Below are positions 34,616-42,293 of a stretch of 45,108 nucleotides of DNA, one piece after another. Source of the stretch: an uncultured Bacteroidales bacterium (GTDB lineage Bacteria; Bacteroidota; Bacteroidia; Bacteroidales; UBA932); the NCBI GenBank assembly GCA_900318565.1, contig ONLD01000011.1, forward strand, positions 1-45,108, given 5' to 3'. A program made the position numbers and the translations under genes. Position 1 is the stretch's first letter, and each line of letters starts with the position of its first letter. The notes beneath the pieces were generated by a model. The model was not told where the DNA came from and made no database searches. It saw only the letters and a program-made list of their open reading frames with translations.

Positions 34616-35969
34616 GAGCGTCTGGTACTGCACCAGCTGCGGCAACGAGAGCCCGAAATGGATGGGGCGCTGCCCCGCCTGCGGCGAGTGGAACACGATG
34701 GTGGAAGCTCCCTCGGAAGCGAAAAAGCAGGCCGGCGGCAGTGCCAGACCCGGCGCCGACGGCCGCAAGCCCCGCAGACTCAGCGACGTGGATTTTTCGG
34801 CCGAGGCACGCAAGGCCCTCGGAATAGCCGAGCTCGACCGACTGCTAGGCGGCGGAATCGTGGGCGGCTCGCTCATACTGATAGGCGGCGAGCCCGGCAT
34901 AGGCAAGTCCACCCTCAGCCTGCAGATTCCCCTCGGCTGCCCGTCGCTGAGGACTCTCTACGTGACTGGCGAGGAAAGCGAAAAACAAGTGAAAATGAGG
35001 GCGTTGCGCCTTGCCCCGGAAGGCATTCCGGACGACTGTCTCATCTTCTGCGAGACGCAGATCGAAGCCGTGATCGAGCAGGCCCGCTCCCTGCAGCCGG
35101 ACCTTATGATCGTGGACTCCGTGCAGACTATGTACACCGACGCGCTCGAGAGCACGCCGGGCTCCGTGAGCCAGATCAAGGAAGTGGCCGCTATGCTGCT
35201 GCGTTTCGCAAAAGACAGCGGTGTGCCGGTGATCCTTATCGGCCACATCACAAAAGACGGCTACATCGCCGGGCCCAAGGTCCTGGAGCACATCGTGGAC
35301 GTGGTCTTGCAGTTCGAAGGCGACAACAAAGGCTCCTACCGCATCCTTCGCAGCATCAAGAACCGCTTCGGCAGCACTTCGGAGCTGGCGGTCTTCGAGA
35401 TGACCGGCAGCGGCCTGCGCGAGGTGCCGAATCCTTCGGAAATGCTGATCCCGATGCACGAGGAGGGCCTCAGCGGCACCGCCATCACCGCAATGCTGGA
35501 CGGCACGCGCCCCCTGCTGTTCGAGGTGCAGGCCCTGGTTTCGTCCGCCGCATACGGCACGGCGCAGCGCTCCGCCACCGGCTTCGATACCCGCCGCCTC
35601 AATATGCTCCTCGCTGTGCTGGAAAAGCGCGCCGGCTTCCACCTCAGCGCCAAAGATGTGTTCCTCAATATGGCCGGCGGCCTCAAGGTCAGCGACCCGG
35701 CCTGCGACCTCGCTGTCATCTGCGCCGTGCTATCGTCCAACTTCGATTATCCCCTGTCGCTGGACTGCTGCTTTGCCGGCGAAGTGGGCCTGAGCGGAGA
35801 AATCCGCCCCGTCGCCCAGACCGACCGACGCATCAGCGAAGCCGCCCGCCTGGGTTTCAAGAAGATATTCATCAGTTCCTACAGCAGCATAGACGGCAAG
35901 ACACCCGCCGGAATACGGGTGGTCAAGGTAGCCGACGTGCCTGAGCTCGTCAAGGCGCTGTTTAAATGA
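34599..35969 (+). CDS. radA: DNA repair protein RadA
   Basis: This 456-residue protein has the N-terminal four-cysteine zinc finger (Cys 11, 14, 25, 28), the Walker A motif GGEPGIGKST (96-105), the RadA-specific KNRFG motif (254-258) and a C-terminal Lon-protease-like domain (GGLKVSDPACDLAV, GEVGLSGEIRPV). RadA is a DnaB-type helicase that promotes branch migration in homologous recombination. The start lies inside the 3' end of the NlpC/P60 gene, so the two are co-transcribed. The 3' end overlaps the convergent isomerase-like gene by 8 nt. Confidence 0.97.
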   Translation: MASKSKSVWYCTSCGNESPKWMGRCPACGEWNTMVEAPSEAKKQAGGSARPGADGRKPRRLSDVDFSAEARKALGIAELDRLLGGGIVGGSLILIGGEPGIGKSTLSLQIPLGCPSLRTLYVTGEESEKQVKMRALRLAPEGIPDDCLIFCETQIEAVIEQARSLQPDLMIVDSVQTMYTDALESTPGSVSQIKEVAAMLLRFAKDSGVPVILIGHITKDGYIAGPKVLEHIVDVVLQFEGDNKGSYRILRSIKNRFGSTSELAVFEMTGSGLREVPNPSEMLIPMHEEGLSGTAITAMLDGTRPLLFEVQALVSSAAYGTAQRSATGFDTRRLNMLLAVLEKRAGFHLSAKDVFLNMAGGLKVSDPACDLAVICAVLSSNFDYPLSLDCCFAGEVGLSGEIRPVAQTDRRISEAARLGFKKIFISSYSSIDGKTPAGIRVVKVADVPELVKALFK

Positions 35970-37173
35970 CCAGAATGTGGTGGTTGCCAAGGGGTGTGCG
36001 CAGGAAATAGCGCTTCAGGTCGGATGCCGGGTGGTTTGAGGGGCTGACCAGCACCTGGGTGCGGCAGAGGTTGTCTTCGTAGTTGTTGGCGTAGAGTTCC
36101 ACTTCTTCGTCGATGCAACTGAGAAGGTCGGCGCTGATCTTGTAGATGCGCGCCTTGCCGACGGGAAGCTCGCCGTGGATAGCCACGCCTATTCCGGACT
36201 CGAAATGGGTGTCGTAGCAGTAGTCCGTGACCATATTCAGGGGCACGGTACAGTGCGCAAATAGGAAACTGCCGCCGGAAATACGGGACAGATTCACCTG
36301 GAAGCCTGTTTTTCCGTAGCGCTGTTGCAGCACGGCCATCGACAGCATCGCCGGGATGTCGCCTTCGCAGGCGGCTACGATTCCTTCGGCGTTGAGCATC
36401 GAAAGGGCCAGGCACCCGGTGTTGCCAAGGGCGGTGAGAAGGTCGAAACAGCGGAGGGTCAGGCCGTCGAGCTTATAATCCGCAATTATCTGACGCAAGG
36501 CGCGATAAATGGCCTGCGCCCCGCGGAAATCAGCCTCGGAAATAGGCTTTCCGAACTTGGGCTCGTTCATCGGCTTGAGCCGGATGGCAGAGCCTTCCGC
36601 ACCGCCCCCGGCCCGCACTATCTCCACCAGCCTTTCAATGGGAATGTCCACGATTTCCGCGCCGAGCATATCCCGGACCTGCTCGTAATCCACTACGCTG
36701 CTTATCAGCCAGTCGGAAGGCCGGCCCACGACTCCGTAGCGCTTGCCTTCCAGCACGTCTATGTCGGCGAACGGCTGGATGAGCGGCGAGACCACGCGCG
36801 AGCGCCTGGGATAGTAACGCTGCAGCTCCGAGGCGATGTGCTCTATGGAGCCGTGGATAATCTCTCCGTCCATACCTTGAGCGCGCAGCCAGGCAAGGAT
36901 TTCCATCGATGCGGCGAGCGAATTGCTCTGCCCGCTGGTCAGGAGCCGTACGCGGGCGCCTTCGTGCCCGGCAAAGACTTCCTTGAAAATGGATTCCGTG
37001 CCGCCGGTGCGGACATATATTATGTCGCCGACGGCGCCGTAGTCGGAATAATCCGTCTCACGGTAATCGAACTGCAGTCCGAGTGCAGCCTCTATGTCTT
37101 TGATAAACTGCTCGTTGTGGGCATTCTTTGCGAGCTCGCCGTGAAGGTCCGAGGTAAGCGTAAAAAGTCTCAT
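35962..37173 (-). CDS. L-fucose/L-arabinose isomerase-like protein
   Basis: This 403-residue cytoplasmic protein resembles the sugar-isomerase superfamily that includes FucI and AraA: TSDLHGELAKNAHNE, a sugar-isomerase-like central domain (GVVGRPSDWLISSVVDYE), NTGCLALSMLNAEGIVAACEGD, and a C-terminal FucI-type domain (FLFAHCTVPLNMV). The AC-E-GD segment matches a substrate/metal region of the family. The exact substrate is not clear. It is a single gene with a -7 element only 4 nt from the ATG. It converges on radA with overlapping ends, and no sugar-utilisation partner is nearby. Confidence 0.75.
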   Translation of the reverse strand: MRLFTLTSDLHGELAKNAHNEQFIKDIEAALGLQFDYRETDYSDYGAVGDIIYVRTGGTESIFKEVFAGHEGARVRLLTSGQSNSLAASMEILAWLRAQGMDGEIIHGSIEHIASELQRYYPRRSRVVSPLIQPFADIDVLEGKRYGVVGRPSDWLISSVVDYEQVRDMLGAEIVDIPIERLVEIVRAGGGAEGSAIRLKPMNEPKFGKPISEADFRGAQAIYRALRQIIADYKLDGLTLRCFDLLTALGNTGCLALSMLNAEGIVAACEGDIPAMLSMAVLQQRYGKTGFQVNLSRISGGSFLFAHCTVPLNMVTDYCYDTHFESGIGVAIHGELPVGKARIYKISADLLSCIDEEVELYANNYEDNLCRTQVLVSPSNHPASDLKRYFLRTPLGNHHILVI

Positions 37174-37177
37174 ACCA

Positions 37178-37185
37178 CAAATTTA
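37178..37185 (-). promoter_or_regulatory. -7 promoter element (TAAATTTG)
   Basis: TAAATTTG on the minus strand ends 4 nt before the ATG at 37173, so the isomerase-like mRNA would be nearly leaderless. Confidence 0.55.
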
Positions 37186-37197
37186 AAGAAAAATCAC

Positions 37198-37205
37198 CAT
37201 CTTTG
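37198..37205 (+). promoter_or_regulatory. Possible -7 promoter element of rsmE (CATCTTTG)
   Basis: CATCTTTG differs from TAnnTTTG by one base and ends 8 nt before the rsmE ATG at 37214. It lies divergent to the isomerase-like promoter, 13 bp away. Confidence 0.45.
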
Positions 37206-37213
37206 TGCCCGGT

Positions 37214-38044
37214 ATGGAAATTTTCTTCAGCGAAAATATAGACGGCTCCTTCCTGAGTCTCGACCAGGAGGAATCCGCACACTGCGTCAGGGTGCTGCGG
37301 CACCGCTGCGGCGACGAGGTCTGCGTCATCGACGGACACGGGAATTTGTATCGTTGCACTCTTGTGGAGGCTGACGCCAAAGGGGCCGTGGCCCGTATCG
37401 ACAGCCTCGAGAAAGGATTCGGAGCGCATCCATACAGGCTGACTATGGCGGTCTGCCCCACCAAGAACATCGACCGCTACGAGTGGTTCGTGGAAAAGGC
37501 TACGGAGATTGGGGTGGATGTGGTCGCGCCGGTAATCGGAGAGCGTTCCGAGCGCAAAATTCTTAAGACAGAGAGGCTTAAGAGACTGGTGCTGTCGGCG
37601 GCGAAGCAGTCGCTCAAAGGCACCGTGCCGGTGGTAGAGGAGCCCTTGAGCGTGCGGGACTTCATCCTCGCCGCTCCCGAGCACGCGCTGAAAATGATTT
37701 GCTATTGCTTCGACGGGCAGAAATTCACCATCCCGGAACTGCTAGCCGGCAGGGGGGATGTGTCCCCGGACCGTGACCACCCGTGGTCACGTAAACGGGA
37801 GGGGCCCGCGCCGTCCGGCGTGGGAGGGATGAGCGAAGCGAAGTCCGGGGACACATCCCCCCTGCCGGCGGAAGATTCCGAGCCTGAAATATGCATCCTG
37901 ATAGGACCGGAAGGCGATTTCAGCCCCGAGGAGGCGGCCCTTGCGCAGGAGCGCGGCTGGCTGCCCGTCACATTAGGAAAAAGCCGCCTCCGGACGGAGA
38001 CGGCTGCACTTGTCGCTGTTACGCAAGTTTACTCGGCTTTCTGA
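37214..38044 (+). CDS. rsmE: 16S rRNA (uracil-1498-N3)-methyltransferase RsmE with in-frame insert
   Basis: RsmE methylates U1498 of 16S rRNA using S-adenosylmethionine. The SPOUT-fold signatures are present: YEWFVEKATEIGVDVVAPV, IGPEGDFSPEEA and LGKSRLRTETAALVAVTQV. The ATG at 37214 is preferred over a GTG three codons upstream. The protein is 276 residues, about 40 longer than usual. The excess is a single Gly/Ser/Pro/Arg-rich block at ~179-219 (GRGDVSPDRDHPW … KSGDTSPLPA) encoded exactly by a palindromic DNA element. The insert falls just before the knot-forming IGPEGDFS segment, in a position likely to be a surface loop, so activity may be kept. Confidence 0.93.
   Translation: MEIFFSENIDGSFLSLDQEESAHCVRVLRHRCGDEVCVIDGHGNLYRCTLVEADAKGAVARIDSLEKGFGAHPYRLTMAVCPTKNIDRYEWFVEKATEIGVDVVAPVIGERSERKILKTERLKRLVLSAAKQSLKGTVPVVEEPLSVRDFILAAPEHALKMICYCFDGQKFTIPELLAGRGDVSPDRDHPWSRKREGPAPSGVGGMSEAKSGDTSPLPAEDSEPEICILIGPEGDFSPEEAALAQERGWLPVTLGKSRLRTETAALVAVTQVYSAF
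37745..37869. repeat. 125-bp palindromic element inserted in frame in rsmE
   Basis: The ends are perfect 26-bp inverted repeats, 37745-37770 and 37844-37869 (beginning GCCGGCAGGGGGGATGTG on the left arm). Between them lie two more hairpins: CGTGACCAC/GTGGTCACG with a 2-base loop (37772-37791) and CGCCG/CGGCG extended by further pairs (around 37806-37825). The whole can fold into a three-way or cruciform structure. It adds about 41 codons without breaking the reading frame, and both strands are free of stops in the relevant frames. It resembles in type, not in sequence, the Rickettsia palindromic elements that sit within genes. Confidence 0.9.
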
Positions 38045-38304
38045 CCGCCTTCGCAAGCCTGGCCTTCGGCCTTCTCGCCCTGGCAGCACTCTTTGCCTTC
38101 TTCCTTGCACTTGTCGCAGCACTCCTTGCCCTCTTCCTTGCACTCGCCGCAACACTCTTTGCCTTCTTCTTTGCACTTGCCGCAGCATTCTTCAGCCTGC
38201 TCGACAGCAGCGGCCTCACCTTCAGCCTGCTTGTTCTGGTTGTTGTTACCGCAAGAACAGAGGCAGAGGGCCGCGATAGCCATAGAAATAATAACCTTCT
38301 TCAT
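38029..38304 (-). CDS. Cysteine-rich repeat lipoprotein (91 aa)
   Basis: The signal MKKVIISMAIAALCLCSC gives lipid Cys 18. The mature part is a low-complexity tandem repeat of about 12 residues, ECCGKCKEEGKE, repeated three to four times with small changes (ECCGECKEEGKE, ECCDKCKEEGKE, ECCQGEKAEGQ). It has over a dozen cysteines in CC and CxxC pairs among Lys and Glu. Metal binding or redox buffering at the envelope is a reasonable guess; no family is recognised. It has its own promoter at 38349-38356. Its 3' end overlaps the convergent rsmE gene by 16 nt. Confidence 0.8.
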   Translation of the reverse strand: MKKVIISMAIAALCLCSCGNNNQNKQAEGEAAAVEQAEECCGKCKEEGKECCGECKEEGKECCDKCKEEGKECCQGEKAEGQACEGGQKAE

Positions 38305-38340
38305 TGCTTTAAAATTTTAAAAACAGTTAAACTTTACTGA

Positions 38341-38853
38341 CTAACCTGCAAAGATACCATTATTTTTTGGCAATTCAAATACCTCCATATCTTTAACTTC
38401 ACCACTTTCTATCTTGAACCTCAACGCAGTGCGCACCAACTGCCATCCCTGAAGGCCTGCCGCACCGGGATTTATGTAGAGGTGGCCGTACTTAGGGTCC
38501 CGCATAACTTTGAGGATATGAGAATGCCCGCAGATGAAAACATCGGGCTTATGCTCCTCGATAAGCGCTTTCGCGGCAGGATAATAATGGCCCGGTGAGC
38601 CTCCGATATGCATCATCAGAATCTCGAGCCCCTGCACTTTAAGAATCTGCACCTCGGGATACAGATAGCGCACTCCGGAGCCGTCGCAGTTGCCGTGCAC
38701 GCCGACCACGGGCTTAAACCCGCTGATACTCTCGCAGAAAGCGCCGTCGCCGCCCCAGTCGCCCGCGTGCCAGATGACGTCCACCGGAGCGAAAAACTCC
38801 TTGAACTGCTCTCCGAACACCCCGTGGGTATCTGAAATCAAGCCGATATACAT
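38341..38853 (-). CDS. YfcE/MJ0936-type metallophosphoesterase
   Basis: This 170-residue cytoplasmic enzyme has the calcineurin-like metal-binding motifs in order: GLISDTHG, WHAGDWG, VHGNCDG, MMHIGG and FICGHSH. The size fits the YfcE family of single-domain phosphodiesterases. The physiological substrate is not known. It is the last gene of a packed minus-strand unit, starting 6 nt after the tsaC-type gene. Confidence 0.93.
   Translation of the reverse strand: MYIGLISDTHGVFGEQFKEFFAPVDVIWHAGDWGGDGAFCESISGFKPVVGVHGNCDGSGVRYLYPEVQILKVQGLEILMMHIGGSPGHYYPAAKALIEEHKPDVFICGHSHILKVMRDPKYGHLYINPGAAGLQGWQLVRTALRFKIESGEVKDMEVFELPKNNGIFAG
38349..38356 (-). promoter_or_regulatory. -7 promoter element (TATCTTTG)
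   Basis: TATCTTTG on the minus strand lies inside the last codons of the phosphoesterase gene, about 44 nt before the ATG of the Cys-rich lipoprotein. Confidence 0.6.
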
Positions 38854-38859
38854 AGAGCG

Positions 38860-39423
38860 TCAGGGACGTATAATCTCGACCTCGCCGCGCAGCCCCAGCT
38901 TGATAATCTGGGACGCCCTGCCCGTGGAGCCCTGTTCGAACCTGCGGGGAGCTGTCCAATCCACGGCCGCGCGAATCTCGGGCGCTATATCGGCAAACGA
39001 AGCGGGCGCCGGCTCACCTGACACGTTGGCGGAAGTAGACACCAGCGGCCTGCGCAGCCTGCGTACCAGCTGCTCGCAAAACTCGTGGCGGGGAATCCTT
39101 ATGCCCACCGAACCGTCTTCAGCCACCACATTGGCGGCCAGTCCCTGGGCTCCGGGGTACACGATGGTCATAGGTGCGTCGTTGACCTCGACCAGGTCGA
39201 TGGCAATCGAAGGAATCTCCTTCACGTGCAGCGCAACCATATCCAGGTCGCAGGCCAGCAGCACCAGCGACTTGGCCTCGCTGCGGCGCTTGATGGCGAA
39301 CACTTTAGCAACGGCCTCCTCATTCGTGGCGTCGCATCCCAGACCCCACACAGTATCGGTGGGATACAAAATAACTCCGCCCGCCTTCAGGATGCGGACG
39401 GCTTCATCTATAATCTCTTTCAT
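38860..39423 (-). CDS. tsaC: L-threonylcarbamoyladenylate synthase (Sua5/YciO/YrdC family)
   Basis: The protein is 187 residues and makes the threonylcarbamoyl-AMP used for the t6A modification of ANN-decoding tRNAs. Signature regions: GGVILYPTDTVWGLGCDATN, FAIKRRSEAKSLVLL, and LVSTSANVSGEPAP. It is the short single-domain TsaC/YrdC form without the Sua5 C-terminal domain. The YciO subgroup is similar, so the exact assignment carries some doubt. Its ATG overlaps the stop of the rhomboid gene by 4 nt. Confidence 0.9.
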   Translation of the reverse strand: MKEIIDEAVRILKAGGVILYPTDTVWGLGCDATNEEAVAKVFAIKRRSEAKSLVLLACDLDMVALHVKEIPSIAIDLVEVNDAPMTIVYPGAQGLAANVVAEDGSVGIRIPRHEFCEQLVRRLRRPLVSTSANVSGEPAPASFADIAPEIRAAVDWTAPRRFEQGSTGRASQIIKLGLRGEVEIIRP

Positions 39424-40112
39424 AATCTGTCTCTGTCAAAAAGCACTCCCCTGCGCCTCCAGAAGCGGATAAGCAGCCAGCCGATGAGCATACCGCCGAG
39501 GTGTGCAAAATGCGCCACGCCGTCGGCGAAGCCCACCACGCCGGTGAAAAGCTCGATGACGGCGAACACTATGACCATCCATTTCGCGCTCAGCGTCACG
39601 GGAGGGAAAAGCAGGGTCATCTTCGACTGCGGGAACAGCATAGCGTACCCGATCAGCACACCGTAGATTGCTCCCGACGCGCCCACGGTAGGCGTACGCT
39701 TGAGGTCTATCAGCGACTGCAGCGCAGTCTGGGAATCCGAATTCATAAAGGCCTGCACCTCAAGGTACTGCGTACCCATCTGCAAGGCCGCGGCTCCTAA
39801 GCCGCACACGAAATAGAACAGCAGGAATTTCTTGCTCCCGATTATCCGTTCCACCACCACTCCGAATATGAACAGAGTGTACATATTGAACAAGATGTGC
39901 CAGAAGCCTCCGTGCATAAACATATGCGTAATCACCTGCCACCAGCGGAAGTAGGGAGACGTGGGATAGAAGAGGCCGAAAGTGCCTATCATAAAGTTTT
40001 CGTTTATGATAGTGGCCACGAAAATCAGCACGTTGATGATTATGAGGTTTTTCGTGACCGGAGGCACGTTGGAGAGGAATCCCCTGCGGTTTTCTTGATA
40101 ATAGTATGACAT
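39420..40112 (-). CDS. Rhomboid family intramembrane serine protease
   Basis: This 230-residue membrane protein has about six hydrophobic helices. The catalytic serine lies in TVGASGAIYG (Ser 146) and the histidine in HFAHLGGMLIGW (His 204); the conserved helix-2 segment HGGFWHILFNMYTLFIFG is also present. Rhomboids cleave transmembrane segments of other proteins within the membrane. The gene starts 3 nt after mutL and overlaps the tsaC-type gene, so it is in the same unit. Confidence 0.93.
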   Translation of the reverse strand: MSYYYQENRRGFLSNVPPVTKNLIIINVLIFVATIINENFMIGTFGLFYPTSPYFRWWQVITHMFMHGGFWHILFNMYTLFIFGVVVERIIGSKKFLLFYFVCGLGAAALQMGTQYLEVQAFMNSDSQTALQSLIDLKRTPTVGASGAIYGVLIGYAMLFPQSKMTLLFPPVTLSAKWMVIVFAVIELFTGVVGFADGVAHFAHLGGMLIGWLLIRFWRRRGVLFDRDRL

Positions 40113-40115
40113 CCT

Positions 40116-41945
40116 TTAAAATCTCTTTTCTATTTCATCCACGTCCATCACGGAGATGATGCGCCTGCCGCCGGACGTGAATTCGGCATTTTCACAAGCA
40201 AAAAGCATATCAAGCAAAGTGCGCACCCCCTGCGGCGAATCGGGCACCCGGGCATTTACCGAGCCGAGCATCGCGAACTTGGAGGCGGTCTTCTGCTGCA
40301 TCACCTCTTCCAGGGCGGTCCTGCAATCCGACAGAATCAGCAGCAGGTCCCCTATCATCTGCTCCACCTTGCCCGGTTCGCAGCTGTAGCCTTCGGGCAC
40401 TCCGCCCACTGCTACGGTATCCGTACCTATGGGGTTGATATCGAAACCGAGGCTCGAAAGCAGGGCGGCGTTCTCGTCCAGCAACAGGCGCTGCTCCACG
40501 CCCACGCGCACCTGCACGGGGAAGAGTGCCGTCTGCGTCACGTGGACGCCGTCAGCAAGAGCGCGCAGGGCCTGCTCGTAGAGGATGCGCTCCCAGGCGC
40601 GGCGTATATTCACTATCATAATGCCCGAGGCGCTGCGGGTCACGATGAACTTGCCCTGGATGACCATCGCGTCGGCAGAGACCTGCACGGAATCGAAGAG
40701 ACGGACGTAGTCCTTGGGGCCTGCAGAGAGCCCGCCAAGCGAATATGGAGCCGGTGCTGAATTGCCGCCGGCCGAAGACGGGGCTGACGGAGCGGGGGCG
40801 AAGCTATCGTGGCCGCTGCCGGATTCGAAGGGGTCGAACGCAGGGTCAAACTCCACCGAGGGGCTGAACTGCGCGCCGCGGTACTCCTCGAAGCCGCGCC
40901 CGCGCTGCGGGAATTCCACCGCGCCCTCCGAGTCGAAGTCCAGGCTGGCTCCGAAGCTGCCCTTGCCCAGGGCCTCACGCACGGCGGCAAAGAGCACCTG
41001 GAACACCACGTTATCGTCTTCAAACTTGATTTCGGTCTTGGTAGGATGGATGTTCACGTCGATGGAATGCGGGTCCACTTCCAGGAACAGGAAGTACGAG
41101 GGAGTCAGCCCCTCGGGCACGAATTCCTCGTAGGCCTTCATCACGGCCTTATGGAGATAGGGACTGCGGAAATAGCGCCCGCCCACAAAGAAAAACTGGT
41201 TGCCGAGAGCCTTGCGCGCGCTCTCAGGCCGGCCCGCGAAACCGCTGATTTTCACCACGCTGGTTTCGGCCTCCACATCCACCACGTCCCCCATCACATT
41301 GCGCCCGAGAAGGTCCTGGATGCGGAACTTCAGCGACTTCGCCTTGCGCAGCACGAAAACCTCCTTGCCGTTGTGGGTCAGCGTGAAGGAGATGTCCGGG
41401 CGAGGGATTGCCACCCGGGTGAATTCTTCCACTATGTGCTTGAACTCCACATTGTCGGACTTAAGGAATTTGCGGCGCGCGGGGGTGTTGTAGAAAAGGT
41501 TGCGTACCGCAAAGTTGGAGCCTGCCGGGGCGGAGACCGATGAAGTCTTGACCTCACTCGTGCCGGAAATGGTCACCTGGGTGCCGGTGTCGTCCTGCTC
41601 CCTGCGCGTACGCAAGGTCACTTCCGACACGGCGGCTATGCTGGCCAGCGCCTCTCCGCGGAAACCGTAGGTCAGTATGTTCTCCAGGTCGGCTGCGGTG
41701 GCGATTTTGGAGGTTGCGTGCCGCTCGAAACAGAGCACAGCGTCCGACGGGCTCATCCCGGAGCCGTTGTCAATCACCTGGATGAGCGTGCGCCCTGCGT
41801 CGGTAATGACCACCCTCACATCGTCCGCCCCGGCATCTACTGCGTTCTCCATCAACTCCTTCACGACCGAAGCGGGCCGCTGGACCACCTCGCCCGCGGC
41901 TATCATATTGGATATTCGTGCCGACAGAACTTTGAGCTTTCCCAT
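40116..41945 (-). CDS. mutL: DNA mismatch repair protein MutL
   Basis: The protein is 609 residues. The N-terminal GHKL ATPase is complete: KELMENAVDAGADDV (Glu 30, Asn 34), IDNGSGM (Asp 59), TYGFRGEALASIAAVSEV, and HSIDVNIHPTKTEIKFED in the second domain. A Ser/Pro/Gly-rich linker (~330-410) joins the C-terminal dimerisation domain. In the C-terminal domain the endonuclease-type DQHA(x)2E(x)4E motif appears as NIRRAWERILYE (446-457), keeping only the Glu part, so nicking activity is doubtful. MutL links mismatch recognition by MutS to repair. It overlaps the upstream 100-residue gene by 1 nt. Confidence 0.97.
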   Translation of the reverse strand: MGKLKVLSARISNMIAAGEVVQRPASVVKELMENAVDAGADDVRVVITDAGRTLIQVIDNGSGMSPSDAVLCFERHATSKIATAADLENILTYGFRGEALASIAAVSEVTLRTRREQDDTGTQVTISGTSEVKTSSVSAPAGSNFAVRNLFYNTPARRKFLKSDNVEFKHIVEEFTRVAIPRPDISFTLTHNGKEVFVLRKAKSLKFRIQDLLGRNVMGDVVDVEAETSVVKISGFAGRPESARKALGNQFFFVGGRYFRSPYLHKAVMKAYEEFVPEGLTPSYFLFLEVDPHSIDVNIHPTKTEIKFEDDNVVFQVLFAAVREALGKGSFGASLDFDSEGAVEFPQRGRGFEEYRGAQFSPSVEFDPAFDPFESGSGHDSFAPAPSAPSSAGGNSAPAPYSLGGLSAGPKDYVRLFDSVQVSADAMVIQGKFIVTRSASGIMIVNIRRAWERILYEQALRALADGVHVTQTALFPVQVRVGVEQRLLLDENAALLSSLGFDINPIGTDTVAVGGVPEGYSCEPGKVEQMIGDLLLILSDCRTALEEVMQQKTASKFAMLGSVNARVPDSPQGVRTLLDMLFACENAEFTSGGRRIISVMDVDEIEKRF

Positions 41946-42247
41946 CAGAGCATCGAATAAAACTTGGCAATAAAATAAAGTACCGCCACAATCAGCAGCA
42001 GGCTGATGATGCCGATGATGGTGTGGGTCTTGCCCATATGGCTGCGGGTACGGCTGTAAGCTCCGTCACGCAACGAACCCTTGATGTAGGAGCCGGGCAC
42101 GTAGGTGTCTTTCTTCTGCTCCTTGTCGAGGGTACCGTCCACGGCGCCGAACATTTTCTTGCGCTTTTCCTCCTCCGGGTCGTAGTAGATCGGCTTGTAG
42201 TTGAAAACGCGGTGCTCGTTGTCACCGAAAAAATTGAATAATCCCAT
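41945..42247 (-). CDS. Small membrane-anchored conserved protein (100 aa)
   Basis: The N-terminal two thirds are polar (MGLFNFFGDNEHRVFNYKPI, YDPEEEKRKKMFG) and the C-terminus is a single transmembrane helix (IIGIISLLLIVAVLYFIAKF). It would be a tail-anchored inner-membrane protein with a cytoplasmic domain. I recognise it only as a Bacteroidales hypothetical protein next to mutL. The stop overlaps the mutL start by one base (TGATG), so the two are translationally coupled. The promoter element 7 nt upstream makes its mRNA nearly leaderless. Confidence 0.8.
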   Translation of the reverse strand: MGLFNFFGDNEHRVFNYKPIYYDPEEEKRKKMFGAVDGTLDKEQKKDTYVPGSYIKGSLRDGAYSRTRSHMGKTHTIIGIISLLLIVAVLYFIAKFYSML

Positions 42248-42254
42248 AAGTTTA

Positions 42255-42262
42255 CAAAATTA
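42255..42262 (-). promoter_or_regulatory. -7 promoter element of the mutL unit (TAATTTTG)
   Basis: TAATTTTG on the minus strand ends 7 nt before the ATG at 42247. It would drive the five genes from 42247 down to 38341. Confidence 0.55.
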
Positions 42263-42266
42263 ATGA

Positions 42267-42274
42267 TATTTTTG
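42267..42274 (+). promoter_or_regulatory. -7 promoter element (TATTTTTG)
   Basis: TATTTTTG lies 19 nt before the YhhN-family ATG. It is only 4 bp from the opposing mutL-unit element, so the two RNA polymerases would compete for the same site. Confidence 0.6.
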
Positions 42275-42293
42275 TAAACAAATCGGATTCGCT

